DNA of 6,169 nucleotides from NCBI GenBank assembly GCA_937951875.1, contig CALGAN010000043.1, positions 1 through 6,169 on the forward strand, written 5' to 3'. Made by a program: the position numbers and the translations under genes. The notes under the pieces are model-generated. The model searched no databases. It saw only the letters and a list, made by a program, of their open reading frames with translations, and was not told the DNA's origin. Below are positions 5,520 through 6,169 of the stretch, in pieces (positions within the stretch are counted from its first letter, which is position 1; the number at the start of each line of letters is the position of its first letter). Source of the DNA: an uncultured Alkalilimnicola sp. GTDB lineage: Bacteria > Pseudomonadota > Gammaproteobacteria > Nitrococcales > AK92.

Positions 5520-6169
5520 ATGAACCTGTTCAAGCGCATTGCTCGCGCATCGGCGCTGAGCGCCGTCGTCGCTTTCTCCGCGGCTGGCACCGCCGCCGCT
5601 CAGGATGTCGTCAAGATCGGCTATACCGGCCCCCTGAGCGGCGGTGCCGCCCTGTACGGCAAGAACTGCCTCAGCGGCATGCAGATGGCCGAGGAGGAGA
5701 TCAACGCCGCCGGCGGCTTCGAGGTCAACGGCAAGAAGTACAAGCTCGAAGTGGTGGCGCTGGACGACAAGTACTCGCCCAGCGAGGCTGGCACCAACGC
5801 TCGCCGTCTGGTCCAGGAGCACAAGACCCCGGTGGTGTTCACCCCGCACTCCGGCGGCGTGTTCGCGCTGCAAGCCTTCAACGAGCGCGATAACTTCCTG
5901 GTCGCGGCCTACACCAGCGTGCCGACCGTCACCGAGCGCGGCAATAAGCTGACCGTGCGCATCCCGCCGTCGTTCATGGGTTACATGGAGCCGTTCACCA
6001 AGGTGTCCATGGAGCGCTTCGGCAAGCGCGTGGCCATCGCCAACGCCACCCACGACTACGCCAAGGCTTGGACCAAGGCTTTCGTGCCGGTGTGGACCGC
6101 GGCGGGTGGCGAAGTGGTGGCCGACAATCCGATGGACTACAACAAGGACACCGACTACTACTCGGGCGT
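5520..6169 (+). CDS. Periplasmic substrate-binding protein of the HAAT/LIV ABC transporter, 3'-truncated
   Basis: Type I periplasmic binding protein (Peripla_BP_6 type) that delivers the ligand to LivHMGF. ATG at 5520 is preceded by AGAGGGA (5506-5512) at 7 bases. The GTG just before it is in frame but badly spaced. Residues 1-27 form a Sec signal peptide: MNLFKRIAR, a hydrophobic core, then TAAA with likely cleavage before QDVVKIG. No lipobox is seen. The mature N-terminus VKIGYTGPLSGGAALYGK (31-48) and MAEEEINAAGG (56-66) are family hallmarks, followed by VALDDKYSPSEAGTNARRLVQE (79-100) and the ligand-facing HSGG (110-113) and AAYTSVP (129-135) loops. The latter two correspond to the Ser and Ala/Thr segments that hold the carboxylate in LivJ. 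216 codons are visible; the family has about 370-400, so roughly half is missing. It follows livF by 145 bases, so it is probably the cognate binding protein. The ligand is unknown. Confidence 0.93.
   Translation, partial: MNLFKRIARASALSAVVAFSAAGTAAAQDVVKIGYTGPLSGGAALYGKNCLSGMQMAEEEINAAGGFEVNGKKYKLEVVALDDKYSPSEAGTNARRLVQEHKTPVVFTPHSGGVFALQAFNERDNFLVAAYTSVPTVTERGNKLTVRIPPSFMGYMEPFTKVSMERFGKRVAIANATHDYAKAWTKAFVPVWTAAGGEVVADNPMDYNKDTDYYSG

Noticed and set aside
5421..6053. Minus-strand frame of 210 codons over the binding-protein gene
   Set aside because: The plus strand encodes a textbook signal peptide and Peripla_BP_6 domain here; the antisense product has no family features.

Overview
The window is a plus-strand stretch of a GC-rich bacterial chromosome. 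GC-ending codons dominate and every recognisable gene is of a type common in Pseudomonadota. A beta- or gammaproteobacterium is my best guess, but nothing in the sequence fixes the genus. All genes read left to right.

Layout: (1) bases 1-1175 hold the C-terminal two thirds of an acyl-CoA synthetase (AMP-binding/ANL family), whose beginning lies outside the window. (2) After a GC-rich hairpin comes a complete 139-residue PaaI-like hotdog thioesterase (1231-1650), whose stop codon sits inside a large two-part hairpin. (3) A 396-base gap follows (1651-2046). It has an AT-richer patch, a run of short inverted repeats and an unannotated 41-codon open frame with a strong ribosome site. That frame ends two bases before the likely TTG start of the next gene. 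(4) Bases 2047-5374 hold four tightly packed genes, livH-livM-livG-livF: two permeases and two ATPases of a branched-chain amino acid (HAAT) type ABC importer. Adjacent genes are separated by 5 bases or overlap by 8 and 14. (5) A 15-bp interrupted hairpin spans the livF stop. A 129-base leader follows, then the first 216 codons of the periplasmic substrate-binding protein (5520 to window end, truncated).

Working together (inference): the binding protein captures a solute in the periplasm, LivHM conduct it and LivGF power uptake. The neighbouring synthetase would convert a carboxylic acid to its CoA thioester, and the thioesterase would release CoA from stalled or wrong thioesters. This set suggests the 'Liv' importer may carry an organic (fatty, aromatic or alicyclic) acid rather than, or as well as, leucine/isoleucine/valine. 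The ligand cannot be read from the sequence.

Most worth a second look: the LivG ATPase has lost the usual ABC signature (ISQEE where LSGGQ/LAYGQ is expected) while LivF keeps LSGGQ, which predicts asymmetric ATP sites. The livH leader has a possible translationally coupled mini-gene. Large hairpins overlap the stop codons of the thioesterase and livF. An identical 11-base purine motif occurs in both non-coding leaders. I did not find a clearly new multi-gene system; most of the window is a conventional transport and activation locus.
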